NCBI GenBank assembly: GCA_002491825.1
Contig: DKWR01000007.1
Coordinates: 28,140-65,037, forward strand
Direction of reading: 5' to 3'
DNA length: 36,898 nt
DNA from: Ruminococcaceae bacterium UBA7147
Lineage (GTDB): Bacteria > Bacillota > Clostridia > Oscillospirales > Acutalibacteraceae
Part shown: positions 9,927 through 16,638 of the stretch, in pieces
Layout: each line of letters starts with the position of its first letter
Position numbering within the stretch: the stretch's first letter is position 1
Translations under genes and position numbers: made by a program
Notes under the pieces: model-generated
What the model was told of the DNA's origin: nothing
The model's input: only the letters and a program-made list of their open reading frames with translations
Databases searched by the model: none

Positions 9927-12386
9927 TTACTTTGTTTCAAAGGTAAATTTGCCGTCGCTGTAGGAGCAGACAACGCTTGAATTTTCCTTGACACTTCCCT
10001 CGAGCATTTTCTCGGAGAGTGAGTCCTCAATTTCGCTCTGAATTGCTCTGCGCAAAGGTCTTGCGCCGTAGTTTTCATCAAAGCCCTTATCGGCAATTGC
10101 CGTAACAGCCTCGTCGGTAAATGTGATTCTGATGTCGAGCTTTTCAAGTCGCTTTGCAAGTGTGTCAAGCATTTTTGATGCAATCTGCTTGATTTCGTCC
10201 TGCGTAAGCTTGTTGAACACGATGATATCGTCAACACGGTTGAGAAATTCGGGGCGGAAAACGTTTCGGAGTTCGCCCATTACAAGCTCTTTAATGTCCT
10301 TGCTGTCCTGCTCTTTCTCGTTTTCATCGGTCGTAAAGCCGAGAGCCTTCTGCTTTTCGGTAATCATTCTTGCGCCGACGTTAGAGGTCATAATAATTAC
10401 GGTGTTCTTGAAGTCAACCGTTCTGCCCTGTGAGTCGGTAAGTCTGCCGTCCTCAAGAATCTGGAGCAGCATATTGAATACATCGGGATGAGCCTTTTCA
10501 ATCTCATCAAAGAGCACTACCGAATACGGCTTTCTTCTTACCTTTTCGGTGAGCTGACCGCCCTCCTCAAAGCCTACATACCCGGGCGGTGAGCCGATAA
10601 GCTTTGACACCGTGTGTTTCTCCATATATTCACTCATATCAAGACGGAGCATTGCGTTTTCATCACCGAACATTGCCTGTGCAAGCGCCTTGCAAAGTTC
10701 TGTCTTACCTACGCCTGTCGGTCCGAGGAAGATAAACGAGCCTACCGGACGTTTCGGGTCTTTAAGTCCTACTCTGCCTCGTCTTATAGCCTTTGAAATT
10801 GCCGAAACAGCCTCGTCCTGACCGATTACACGCTCGTGGAGAACCTTCTCCATATTGAGCAGACGTTCGCTCTCCTCTTTTGTGAGCTGAACAACAGGGA
10901 TTCCCGTCCAGTCGGAAACGATTTTTGCAATATCCTCGGCGGTTACCTCACCACTGCTGTCTTTCTGTCTTTCCTGCCATTCCTTTTTTGCATTGTCAAG
11001 CTGAGCCTGAACCTCTTTCTGCTCGTCACGCAGTTTAGCTGCACGTTCAAAGTCCTGCTCGTTTACAGCGCTTGCCTTTTCCTTTTCAAAGTCGGCAATT
11101 CTGTCCTCAAGGGATTTTACATCGGGCGGTGAAGTCAGAGTTGCAAGCCTTACCTTTGACGCACCCTCGTCGATAAGGTCGATTGCCTTGTCGGGGAGGT
11201 ATCTGTCGGCAATATAACGTGATGAAAGCGTTACTGCGGCATTGATTGCCTCGTCGGTAATCTTTACCTTGTGGTGTGCTTCGTAGCTGTCACGCAAACC
11301 CTTGAGAATTTCAATTGCCTGCTCGGGAGTAGGCTCGCCAACCTTTACAGGCTGGAAACGTCTTTCAAGAGCGGCATCCTTTTCGATGTACTTTCTGTAC
11401 TCGTTAAGCGTTGTTGCGCCGATCACCTGAAAATCGCCTCTTGCAAGCGATGGCTTTAAGATATTAGCCGCATCTGCACTGCCCTCAGCCGCACCTGCGC
11501 CGACAATTGTGTGAAGCTCATCTATGAAAAGAATAGTATCCTTTGACTTCTTGACCTCGTCAATTGCCGCCTTGATTCTCTCCTCAAAGTCACCTCTGTA
11601 CTTTGCGCCTGCTATCATACCGGTAAGGTCAAGGCTTACAACCTTTTTATCCTTGAGAATTTCGGGGACATTGCCATTTGCAATTTCAAGCGCAAGTCCT
11701 TCGGCAACAGCCGTTTTACCTACGCCCGGTTCACCGATAAGAACGGGGTTGTTCTTTGTACGGCGTGAGAGAATCTGAATTACACGCTCGATTTCCTTTT
11801 CACGTCCGATTACGGGGTCAATCTCGCCGTTTTGGGCGGCTTTGGTCAAATCTCTGCCGAACTTTTCAAGAGCCGAGCCGCCCTTTCCGTTTCCGTTAGG
11901 AGCGGAAAAACCACTGTTTTCTTCGGCAAAGCCTCCCTCCTGACCGCCATTCTGTAATCCTCCTGCTACTGCCTGCGCAATTGCATTTTCACTTACGCCA
12001 AGCTCGTGCAGAAATGATACTGCGTAGCTGTCGCTTTCGGCAATTACCGCAAGGAGAAGGTGCTCCGTACCGACGTAATTGTTGCCCATCCTTGCAGAGG
12101 CAAGCATTGCGGCTTTTAGCACACGCTTAGTTCTCGGAGTAAAATCATCTGGAGTAAGCGTTGTTTTCATTCCTGTTCCGTCCGTTGAGCTGATTTTATC
12201 TTTGAGGGCGTCGCCTGTTACTCCGCACTGTTCAAGAGCCGTTGCGGCTACGCCCGTACCCTCGTTAAAAAGTCCGAGAAGTATGTGCTCTGTGCCAACG
12301 TAGTTGTGGCCCATATCCTGTGCAGATTCAATTGCGAGGTTAAGCGCTCTGTTTGCTTTTTGTGTAAATCCTCTGAATTCATACAT
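9927..12386 (-). CDS. clpC: ATP-dependent Clp protease ATP-binding subunit ClpC
   Basis: About 819 aa. Order of parts: two Clp-N repeats (about 1-145), a glycine/asparagine-rich linker, a first AAA+ domain with Walker [11 protein letters not shown] (about 218-227), a middle region with a UVR-like coiled coil ([15 protein letters not shown]), and a second AAA+ domain with [10 protein letters not shown] and a ClpB-type C-terminal domain. It unfolds substrates, including arginine-phosphorylated proteins, for ClpP. I start at ATG 12386 because AGAGGG is 8 bases ahead of it and only 2 bases ahead of the in-frame ATG 12392. Last gene of the ctsR operon, about 45 bases after mcsB. Confidence 0.96.
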   Translation of the reverse strand: MYEFRGFTQKANRALNLAIESAQDMGHNYVGTEHILLGLFNEGTGVAATALEQCGVTGDALKDKISSTDGTGMKTTLTPDDFTPRTKRVLKAAMLASARMGNNYVGTEHLLLAVIAESDSYAVSFLHELGVSENAIAQAVAGGLQNGGQEGGFAEENSGFSAPNGNGKGGSALEKFGRDLTKAAQNGEIDPVIGREKEIERVIQILSRRTKNNPVLIGEPGVGKTAVAEGLALEIANGNVPEILKDKKVVSLDLTGMIAGAKYRGDFEERIKAAIDEVKKSKDTILFIDELHTIVGAGAAEGSADAANILKPSLARGDFQVIGATTLNEYRKYIEKDAALERRFQPVKVGEPTPEQAIEILKGLRDSYEAHHKVKITDEAINAAVTLSSRYIADRYLPDKAIDLIDEGASKVRLATLTSPPDVKSLEDRIADFEKEKASAVNEQDFERAAKLRDEQKEVQAQLDNAKKEWQERQKDSSGEVTAEDIAKIVSDWTGIPVVQLTKEESERLLNMEKVLHERVIGQDEAVSAISKAIRRGRVGLKDPKRPVGSFIFLGPTGVGKTELCKALAQAMFGDENAMLRLDMSEYMEKHTVSKLIGSPPGYVGFEEGGQLTEKVRRKPYSVVLFDEIEKAHPDVFNMLLQILEDGRLTDSQGRTVDFKNTVIIMTSNVGARMITEKQKALGFTTDENEKEQDSKDIKELVMGELRNVFRPEFLNRVDDIIVFNKLTQDEIKQIASKMLDTLAKRLEKLDIRITFTDEAVTAIADKGFDENYGARPLRRAIQSEIEDSLSEKMLEGSVKENSSVVCSYSDGKFTFETK

Positions 12387-12431
12387 AGTCATAACCCTCT
12401 TTCGTTTTTACATTATGTTCTTATTATAGCT

Positions 12432-13421
12432 TTATAGCTCCGCTCTTATGAGATTTGCTCTTTCAATATCCCTGTCGTGTGCCGACAGATTTTTGTTAAG
12501 CGTTACAGTCAATGTTGCAGGCTCAACTGCAAGCATTAACTTGTCAATTGTTTCGGTTGATACATCAGTAATCTGCTTTGACACGATGCCAAGACGGACG
12601 TTTGATAAAAGCTTTAAAGCCTCGTCGTGCGAAATTACAAGTGCCGAGCGCAGAATACCAAGACTTCTGCTGATTGCGTCCTGAATGTCAATGCTTGAGC
12701 AAAGTCTTTCTCTTGCCTGATTTTCCTGCGCAATAAGCTGTTCTGTTATGTTTTTCAGGTTCTCAATTGCCGCCTTTTCGGAGATACCGAGCGTTACCTG
12801 ATTTGAAAGCTGATACAGCGCACCTTTTGGTTCTGTACCTTCGCCGTGAGCACCTCTTATGGTAAGACCGAGCTTTGAGAGATTGCCTGCAATACGGTTG
12901 ATTGCTCGGCTCTTTTCAAGGGCGGGAAGATGGAGCATTACAGACGCTCTCATACCCGTACCGAGGTTTGTCGGGCACTGTGTAAGGTAACCTAACTTTT
13001 CGTCAAAGGCAAAGTCGAGGTTTTCGTCAAGCAATGTATCGAGCTTATCGGCAGTGTCGTATGTCTGTTCAAGCGACAAGCCCTTTGTGATAACCTGAAG
13101 TCTTATGTGGTCCTCCTCGTTAATCATAATGCTAAAGCACTCGTCCTTGCTGATTAAAAGTGCACGTCCGTCAGTGTCGCTGATAAACTCGGGACTAACA
13201 AGTCTTTTTTCAACAAGCGATACGCTCTGTGAGGAAGTCAGCTCGCTCATTTTTATAAATGAAAAATCGGAGGCTACGGGACTGTTGCTCTTCTTGACAG
13301 CGTCCCTGACCTTTTCAATTACCTTTTCCCTACCCTGCGAGTTGAGTTTGCAGGGGAACGGATAATCCTTCAGGTTACGTGCAAGCCTTATTCTGGTTGA
13401 AATTACAACATCGTTGCTCAT
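12432..13421 (-). CDS. mcsB: Protein arginine kinase McsB
   Basis: 329 aa. A phosphagen-kinase-fold enzyme that phosphorylates arginines on CtsR and misfolded proteins, marking them for ClpCP. Seen: the N-terminal VVISTRIRLARNLKDYPFP motif, the LTQCPTNLGTGMRASVMLHLPAL active-site region (bases 12925-12998) and the RGAHGEGTEP loop (bases 12828-12857). Start ATG 13421, with GGAGG overlapping the end of mcsA. Translationally coupled with mcsA. Confidence 0.96.
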   Translation of the reverse strand: MSNDVVISTRIRLARNLKDYPFPCKLNSQGREKVIEKVRDAVKKSNSPVASDFSFIKMSELTSSQSVSLVEKRLVSPEFISDTDGRALLISKDECFSIMINEEDHIRLQVITKGLSLEQTYDTADKLDTLLDENLDFAFDEKLGYLTQCPTNLGTGMRASVMLHLPALEKSRAINRIAGNLSKLGLTIRGAHGEGTEPKGALYQLSNQVTLGISEKAAIENLKNITEQLIAQENQARERLCSSIDIQDAISRSLGILRSALVISHDEALKLLSNVRLGIVSKQITDVSTETIDKLMLAVEPATLTVTLNKNLSAHDRDIERANLIRAEL

Positions 13422-13423
13422 TT

Positions 13424-13930
13424 TTATGCCTCCAATTCCTTGATTTTATCTCTTAACTCTGCGGCGTGTTCAAAGTACTGTTCTTTTACAGCCTTATCAA
13501 GCTCTGCCTTTAAACTCTTGATTTTATCATCTTTTGTTTCTTCGGCAGGCTTTGACTGCTTTGCTTTTTCTGCAAGTCTGCTGTTCTTGCCGCAGTGGGT
13601 GGTGTTGCCGTGGATTCTTCTGATTGACGGGAACAGTTCGTCAGCGAAAATGCTGTAGCAGTTTGCACAGCCTACGTGACCTGACTTTGCTATATCCGAA
13701 TAGGTACTTCCGCAGAATTCACAGCGAGTAGCCTGAGTTCTTGCAGGGAGCACATTTCCGAAGAAGCTGCCGAGGAAGTTGGAAAACTCATCCTCCATAT
13801 CTCCGAAAACATTTGTATATCCCATTTTCTTTGCACATTCACTGCAAAGGTCGTATTCCTTGAATTCACCGTTGATTATTGTTTTTACATGTGTGTTAGC
13901 GTTGTTTGCTCCGCATTTCTGACATTTCAT
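13424..13930 (-). CDS. mcsA: McsA, zinc-binding activator of McsB
   Basis: 168 aa from ATG 13930. CxxC pairs are visible: MKCQKCGANN at the start, LCSECAKKMG, CEFCG and GCANC, which form the zinc-binding region. A C-terminal UVR motif (KAVKEQYFEHAAELRDKIKEL) ends the protein. It activates the McsB kinase and links it to CtsR control. The start is chosen because TTGGAGG lies 8 bases upstream; the longer reading frame from TTG 13945 begins inside that ribosome site. Standard third partner of the ctsR-mcsA-mcsB-clpC operon. Confidence 0.95.
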   Translation of the reverse strand: MKCQKCGANNANTHVKTIINGEFKEYDLCSECAKKMGYTNVFGDMEDEFSNFLGSFFGNVLPARTQATRCEFCGSTYSDIAKSGHVGCANCYSIFADELFPSIRRIHGNTTHCGKNSRLAEKAKQSKPAEETKDDKIKSLKAELDKAVKEQYFEHAAELRDKIKELEA

Positions 13931-13954
13931 AAATAAAACCTCCAATATAAATTT

Positions 13955-14404
13955 CTATTCAATGGTCAGAAGCATATTTTTGAATAAGTCTGCTCTTACC
14001 GTATCACGTTTGTCCTGCTCAATCTGTGAAAGCGTTCTGTCCGAAAGTGCCGCCGCAATCAGCTTTGCCGACTGGATTTCTATCATATCTCGCTGGAGCA
14101 TATTGTTGAGCATTACCTCTGCTGTAGCCTTGTCAAGCGATGAGCCTACAGAGTTTATTATATGCATCATTGCCGTGCCTCTATCCATTTTTACACGGCT
14201 GATTCGTATGTAGCCTCCGCCGCCTCGACGGCTTTCAACAATGTATCCTTGCTCGGGTGTAAAGCGTGAAGTAATAACGTAATTTATCTGGCTCGGCACA
14301 CAGCCGAGATTTCCCGCAAGCTCGTTTCGCTGAATTTCGGCACTGCCGTTCTGTTCGTCGAGCATCTGCATAATATATTGAGCTACCAAATCGCTCATTC
14401 TCAT
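13955..14404 (-). CDS. ctsR: Transcriptional repressor CtsR
   Basis: 149 aa. Repressor of class III heat-shock genes. The N-terminal winged-helix region contains RNELAGNLGCVPSQINYVI (about 26-44) and the glycine-rich wing ESRRGGGGYIRI (about 58-69), whose GGGGY tetrad and arginine are known in B. subtilis/Geobacillus CtsR to sense temperature and bind DNA. The C-terminal part is the dimerisation and McsB/ClpC interaction domain. ATG 14404 follows GAGGCG. It is likely autoregulated through the CtsR boxes at 14788-14859. The leader is unusually long (about 400 bases). Confidence 0.95.
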   Translation of the reverse strand: MRMSDLVAQYIMQMLDEQNGSAEIQRNELAGNLGCVPSQINYVITSRFTPEQGYIVESRRGGGGYIRISRVKMDRGTAMMHIINSVGSSLDKATAEVMLNNMLQRDMIEIQSAKLIAAALSDRTLSQIEQDKRDTVRADLFKNMLLTIE

Positions 14405-14427
14405 ATAATCGCCTCATTTCAGTTTCA

Positions 14428-14461
14428 GCAATACCGCACAGCTTGGTGTGTGCGGTGTTGC
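14428..14461. repeat. Inverted repeat just upstream of ctsR
   Basis: GCAATACCGCACA (14428-14440) pairs with TGTGCGGTGTTGC (14449-14461), with one G-T type pair. In the ctsR mRNA it forms a strong hairpin about 25 bases before the start codon, directly next to the larger element 14464-14721. It has no T tract, so it is not a normal terminator. Confidence 0.6.
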
Positions 14462-14463
14462 CT

Positions 14464-14721
14464 TTATATAATGCTTGCTGAATAAACGGCAACACGCCGT
14501 TGCCGTTTTGTAAAAACACCGAAATCGGTATTTTTACGCAAAATCAAAGATTTTGATTCAGTAAGACTTTTGATAAGCCTGTTTTGCCGGAAAAGCGTTT
14601 TCCGGCAAGTGCAAGAGTTTTGAGCTTATTCACTCAAAACTCCTGCACCTGAACAATTCAATAAATAGTAATTTGTTTAATGATTTCTATGTTTTTGAAT
14701 TGTTCAGCAGGCATTATATAA
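14464..14721. mobile_element. MITE-like element: terminal inverted repeats around six tandem hairpins
   Basis: The 19-base ends, TTATATAATGCTTGCTGAA (14464-14482) and 14703-14721, are inverted copies with one mismatch. Between them lie consecutive hairpins with arms at 14484-14493/14499-14508 (10 bp), 14510-14522/14525-14537, 14539-14545/14549-14555, 14584-14594/14598-14608 (11 bp, TTGCCGGAAAA), 14609-14624/14633-14648 (16 positions, one mismatch) and 14651-14660/14696-14705 (10 bp). There is no open reading frame. It sits in the transcribed leader of ctsR. It could be a non-autonomous transposon remnant or a structured regulatory RNA; a target-site duplication is not certain. Confidence 0.6.
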
Positions 14722-14787
14722 TAGGTCATTATCGGGGCTTGGTATTGTTACATGTATAGGGGGTAGATTACATTTCAGCCACTCTTG

Positions 14788-14859
14788 TTTGTCCTTTCCT
14801 GACCTTTGACTCTATTATAGTTGTAAAGTCAGACAAAGTCAAAGTCAATAAAAGTCAAA
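14788..14859 (-). promoter_or_regulatory. ctsR operon promoter with CtsR boxes
   Basis: Minus-strand promoter: TTGACT (14837-14842), 17 bases, TATAAT (14814-14819). CtsR binds a tandem heptad RGTCAAA-NAN-RGTCAAA. Plus-strand copies are at 14827-14843 (AGTCAGA, CAA, AGTCAAA) and 14843-14859 (AGTCAAT, AAA, AGTCAAA); the first covers the -35. A third, weaker site follows the -10 on the minus strand (GGTCAGG, AAA, GGACAAA at 14804-14788), with an extra AGTCAAA at 14811-14805. Autorepression is therefore expected. Confidence 0.82.
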
Positions 14860-14930
14860 TAATTCAATACTTTCTTTGTTATACTCTTTTATTCTTAATT
14901 ATTCTCACTTTTACTCAATTTTAAAATATT

Positions 14931-14947
14931 TTTGACTTTCATTGACT
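14931..14947 (-). promoter_or_regulatory. Distal CtsR-like box near the divergent gene
   Basis: Minus strand AGTCAAT, GAA, AGTCAAA, one mismatch to the CtsR consensus. A lone AGTCAAA heptad follows on the plus strand (14960-14966), making an inverted repeat with 14942-14950. It lies 23 bases ahead of the -35 of the ASCH-GNAT gene and about 70 bases behind the ctsR promoter. Confidence 0.5.
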
Positions 14948-14970
14948 TTTAAAAATAAAAGTCAAAACAG

Positions 14971-15000
14971 TTGCCTCTGTTCATCTGTTTATGATATACT
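14971..15000 (+). promoter_or_regulatory. Promoter of the ASCH-GNAT gene
   Basis: TTGCCT (14971-14976), 18 bases, TATACT (14995-15000) with TGA before the -10. The leader to ATG 15031 is about 25 bases and contains GGAGG. Confidence 0.5.
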
Positions 15001-15030
15001 TAAATCAGTAAATTACCAGCGGAGGACAAA

Positions 15031-15789
15031 ATGAAACACTATATGAACCTTTGCCCCGAACCGTTTGAAATGATACGCTCGGGCAAGAAAACGATAGAAT
15101 TAAGGCTTAATGATGAAAAACGAAGAGCAATCAGCGTTGGCGATACGATAGTTTTTACGAACACAGAGAGTACCGGAAAACAGATTTTTGCTACGGTAAC
15201 GGCTCTACATAAATTCAGAAACTTTACTGAATTATATATCAATCTTCCGCTTTTAAAATGCGGATATTCCGAGAAGGATATTAACAGTGCAAAACCCGAG
15301 GATATGAACATTTATTACTCAAAGGAGCTTGAAGAAAAATACGGTGCGCTTGGAATTGAGCTGGCTGTTGATTATACAATTGATAATTGCAAGGAAAATG
15401 ACGTGGACTATATCTGTGACAGGCTTGTTGAATATAATCTGTCAAAAGTGCCTGCAACACAGGAAATTCATTTTGATAGTATAAATAAAAAATTCCTGAA
15501 CGCAAACGGCGAAATCATCGCAGGGTGCGTTGCAAGAATGTACTGCTGGAATGTATTGTATATTGATATTTTATGGGTTGATGAAAACTATCGTCATAAA
15601 GGTTTAGGTTCTAAACTTCTTGAATATGTCGAAAATACTGCAAAGGAAAAGGGTTGTTATCTTATACATCTTGACACGGTTGACTTTCAGGCAAAGGATT
15701 TTTATTTAAAGCACGGTTATGAGATTTTCGGCACATTAAAGGATTGCCCGAAAGGTCATTGCAGGTATTATTTAAAAAAGAACATATAA
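15031..15789 (+). CDS. ASCH domain - GNAT acetyltransferase fusion protein
   Basis: 252 aa. Residues 1-113 look like an ASCH (PUA-like) domain: MNLCPEPFEMIRSGKKTIELRL with G18, K19, K20, T21, E23 and R25, then VGDTIVF. ASCH proteins bind RNA or nucleosides, and E. coli YqfB of this fold hydrolyses N4-acetylcytidine. Residues 117-252 are a GNAT fold with the acetyl-CoA signature YRHKGLGSKLLEY (R188, G191, G193) and the late AKDFYLKHGYEIFG motif. Substrate unknown; an RNA- or nucleoside-linked acetylation role is only a guess. GGAGG precedes ATG. It is divergent from the ctsR operon and shares a CtsR-like box cluster. No clear terminator follows. Confidence 0.82.
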   Translation: MKHYMNLCPEPFEMIRSGKKTIELRLNDEKRRAISVGDTIVFTNTESTGKQIFATVTALHKFRNFTELYINLPLLKCGYSEKDINSAKPEDMNIYYSKELEEKYGALGIELAVDYTIDNCKENDVDYICDRLVEYNLSKVPATQEIHFDSINKKFLNANGEIIAGCVARMYCWNVLYIDILWVDENYRHKGLGSKLLEYVENTAKEKGCYLIHLDTVDFQAKDFYLKHGYEIFGTLKDCPKGHCRYYLKKNI

Positions 15790-15852
15790 AATAATACAGA
15801 TAAAAAAGAACTATTCATTATTTTAAATTCCATAAAATACCTTGTCTATAAA

Positions 15853-15882
15853 TTGAAATTTCGCTATTATTTTCAGTATAAA
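15853..15882 (+). promoter_or_regulatory. Candidate spoVT promoter and leader
   Basis: TTGAAA (15853-15858), 18 bases, TATAAA (15877-15882). The leader of about 105 bases holds a hairpin CCGCAAA/TTTGCGG (15925-15931 and 15936-15942) without a T tract. In Bacillus spoVT is sigma-G dependent; I could not fit a convincing sigma-G site here. Confidence 0.35.
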
Positions 15883-15995
15883 AAAACTGCGAAAACAAAC
15901 AATATTAGAGCAACTTATGCAGCGCCGCAAATTCTTTTGCGGACAAAATAAGAAATCGGTTTGAATTTTAGTTTTAGATAAAGGGAGATTTTAAT

Positions 15996-16538
15996 ATGAA
16001 GGCTACAGGCATAGTAAGAAGAATTGATGATTTAGGAAGAGTAGTTATTCCTAAAGAAATACGCAGAACTCTGCGTATTCGTGAGGGCGACCCGTTGGAA
16101 ATATACACTGCAACGGACGGAGAGGTGATTTTTAAAAAATACTCACCGGTTGGTGAGCTTTCGGAGTTTGCAGGGCAATATGTAGACGTAATCTCTCGGA
16201 TAAGTTCACTGCCGACACTCATTTGTGACAAGGATCACGTTATTGCAGCTGCCGGAGTTTCAAAACGTGAATTTCTTGAACGCAGAGTAAGTACTGTTCT
16301 TGAAAATTATATGGAAAGCAGAAAAAGCTATGCAGCAACTCAACAAAATGCAGGCGACATTCAGCCCATTGAAGGCATTGAACATCCAGCGTCGGTTATT
16401 TATCCTATAATTGCTTCCGGAGATGTTACAGGGGCAGTTGTGATGCTTTCAAGTGAAAGTATCAAGGTTCCGTCGGGTGCGGAAATTAAACTTGCACAGT
16501 CAGCAGCAGCTTTTTTAGGAAAGCAGATGGAAGAATAA
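15996..16538 (+). CDS. spoVT: Stage V sporulation protein T
   Basis: 180 aa, the usual SpoVT length. An N-terminal AbrB-type swapped-hairpin DNA-binding domain (MKATGIVRRIDDLGRVVIPK, IRRTLRIREGDPLEIY; residues 1-50) is followed by a GAF-like domain (about 60-178), the arrangement that separates SpoVT from plain AbrB or Abh. It regulates late forespore gene expression, so the organism is likely a spore former. AAGGGAG precedes ATG 15996. It converges on the amylase gene, with a hairpin between them. Confidence 0.93.
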   Translation: MKATGIVRRIDDLGRVVIPKEIRRTLRIREGDPLEIYTATDGEVIFKKYSPVGELSEFAGQYVDVISRISSLPTLICDKDHVIAAAGVSKREFLERRVSTVLENYMESRKSYAATQQNAGDIQPIEGIEHPASVIYPIIASGDVTGAVVMLSSESIKVPSGAEIKLAQSAAAFLGKQMEE

Positions 16539-16587
16539 TTAAAAAGGAAAATACCCAAAATCATCATTACTATTATGCGTAAAAAAA

Positions 16588-16620
16588 AACAACGGCACTC
16601 CAAAACGGAGTGCCGTTGTT
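16588..16620. terminator. Terminator between spoVT and the starch operon
   Basis: Perfect 14-bp stem AACAACGGCACTCC (16588-16601) with 16607-16620, loop AAAAC. A run of nine A ahead of it on the plus strand gives a strong U tract for the amylase transcript on the minus strand; in the spoVT direction the tail is weak. Confidence 0.88.
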
Positions 16621-16638
16621 ATTTGCAAGATAAGTTAA

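Noticed and set aside
12439..13421. Creatine/arginine kinase of phosphagen metabolism
   Set aside because: The CPTNLGTGMRAS motif together with the ctsR-mcsA neighbours is characteristic of the protein arginine kinase McsB.
14464..14721. CRISPR array or tandem repeat array
   Set aside because: The hairpins are different from each other and there is no regularly spaced identical repeat.
16588..16620. Attenuator or riboswitch for spoVT or the amylase
   Set aside because: It is downstream of both convergent genes and has a U tract, so an ordinary terminator explains it.
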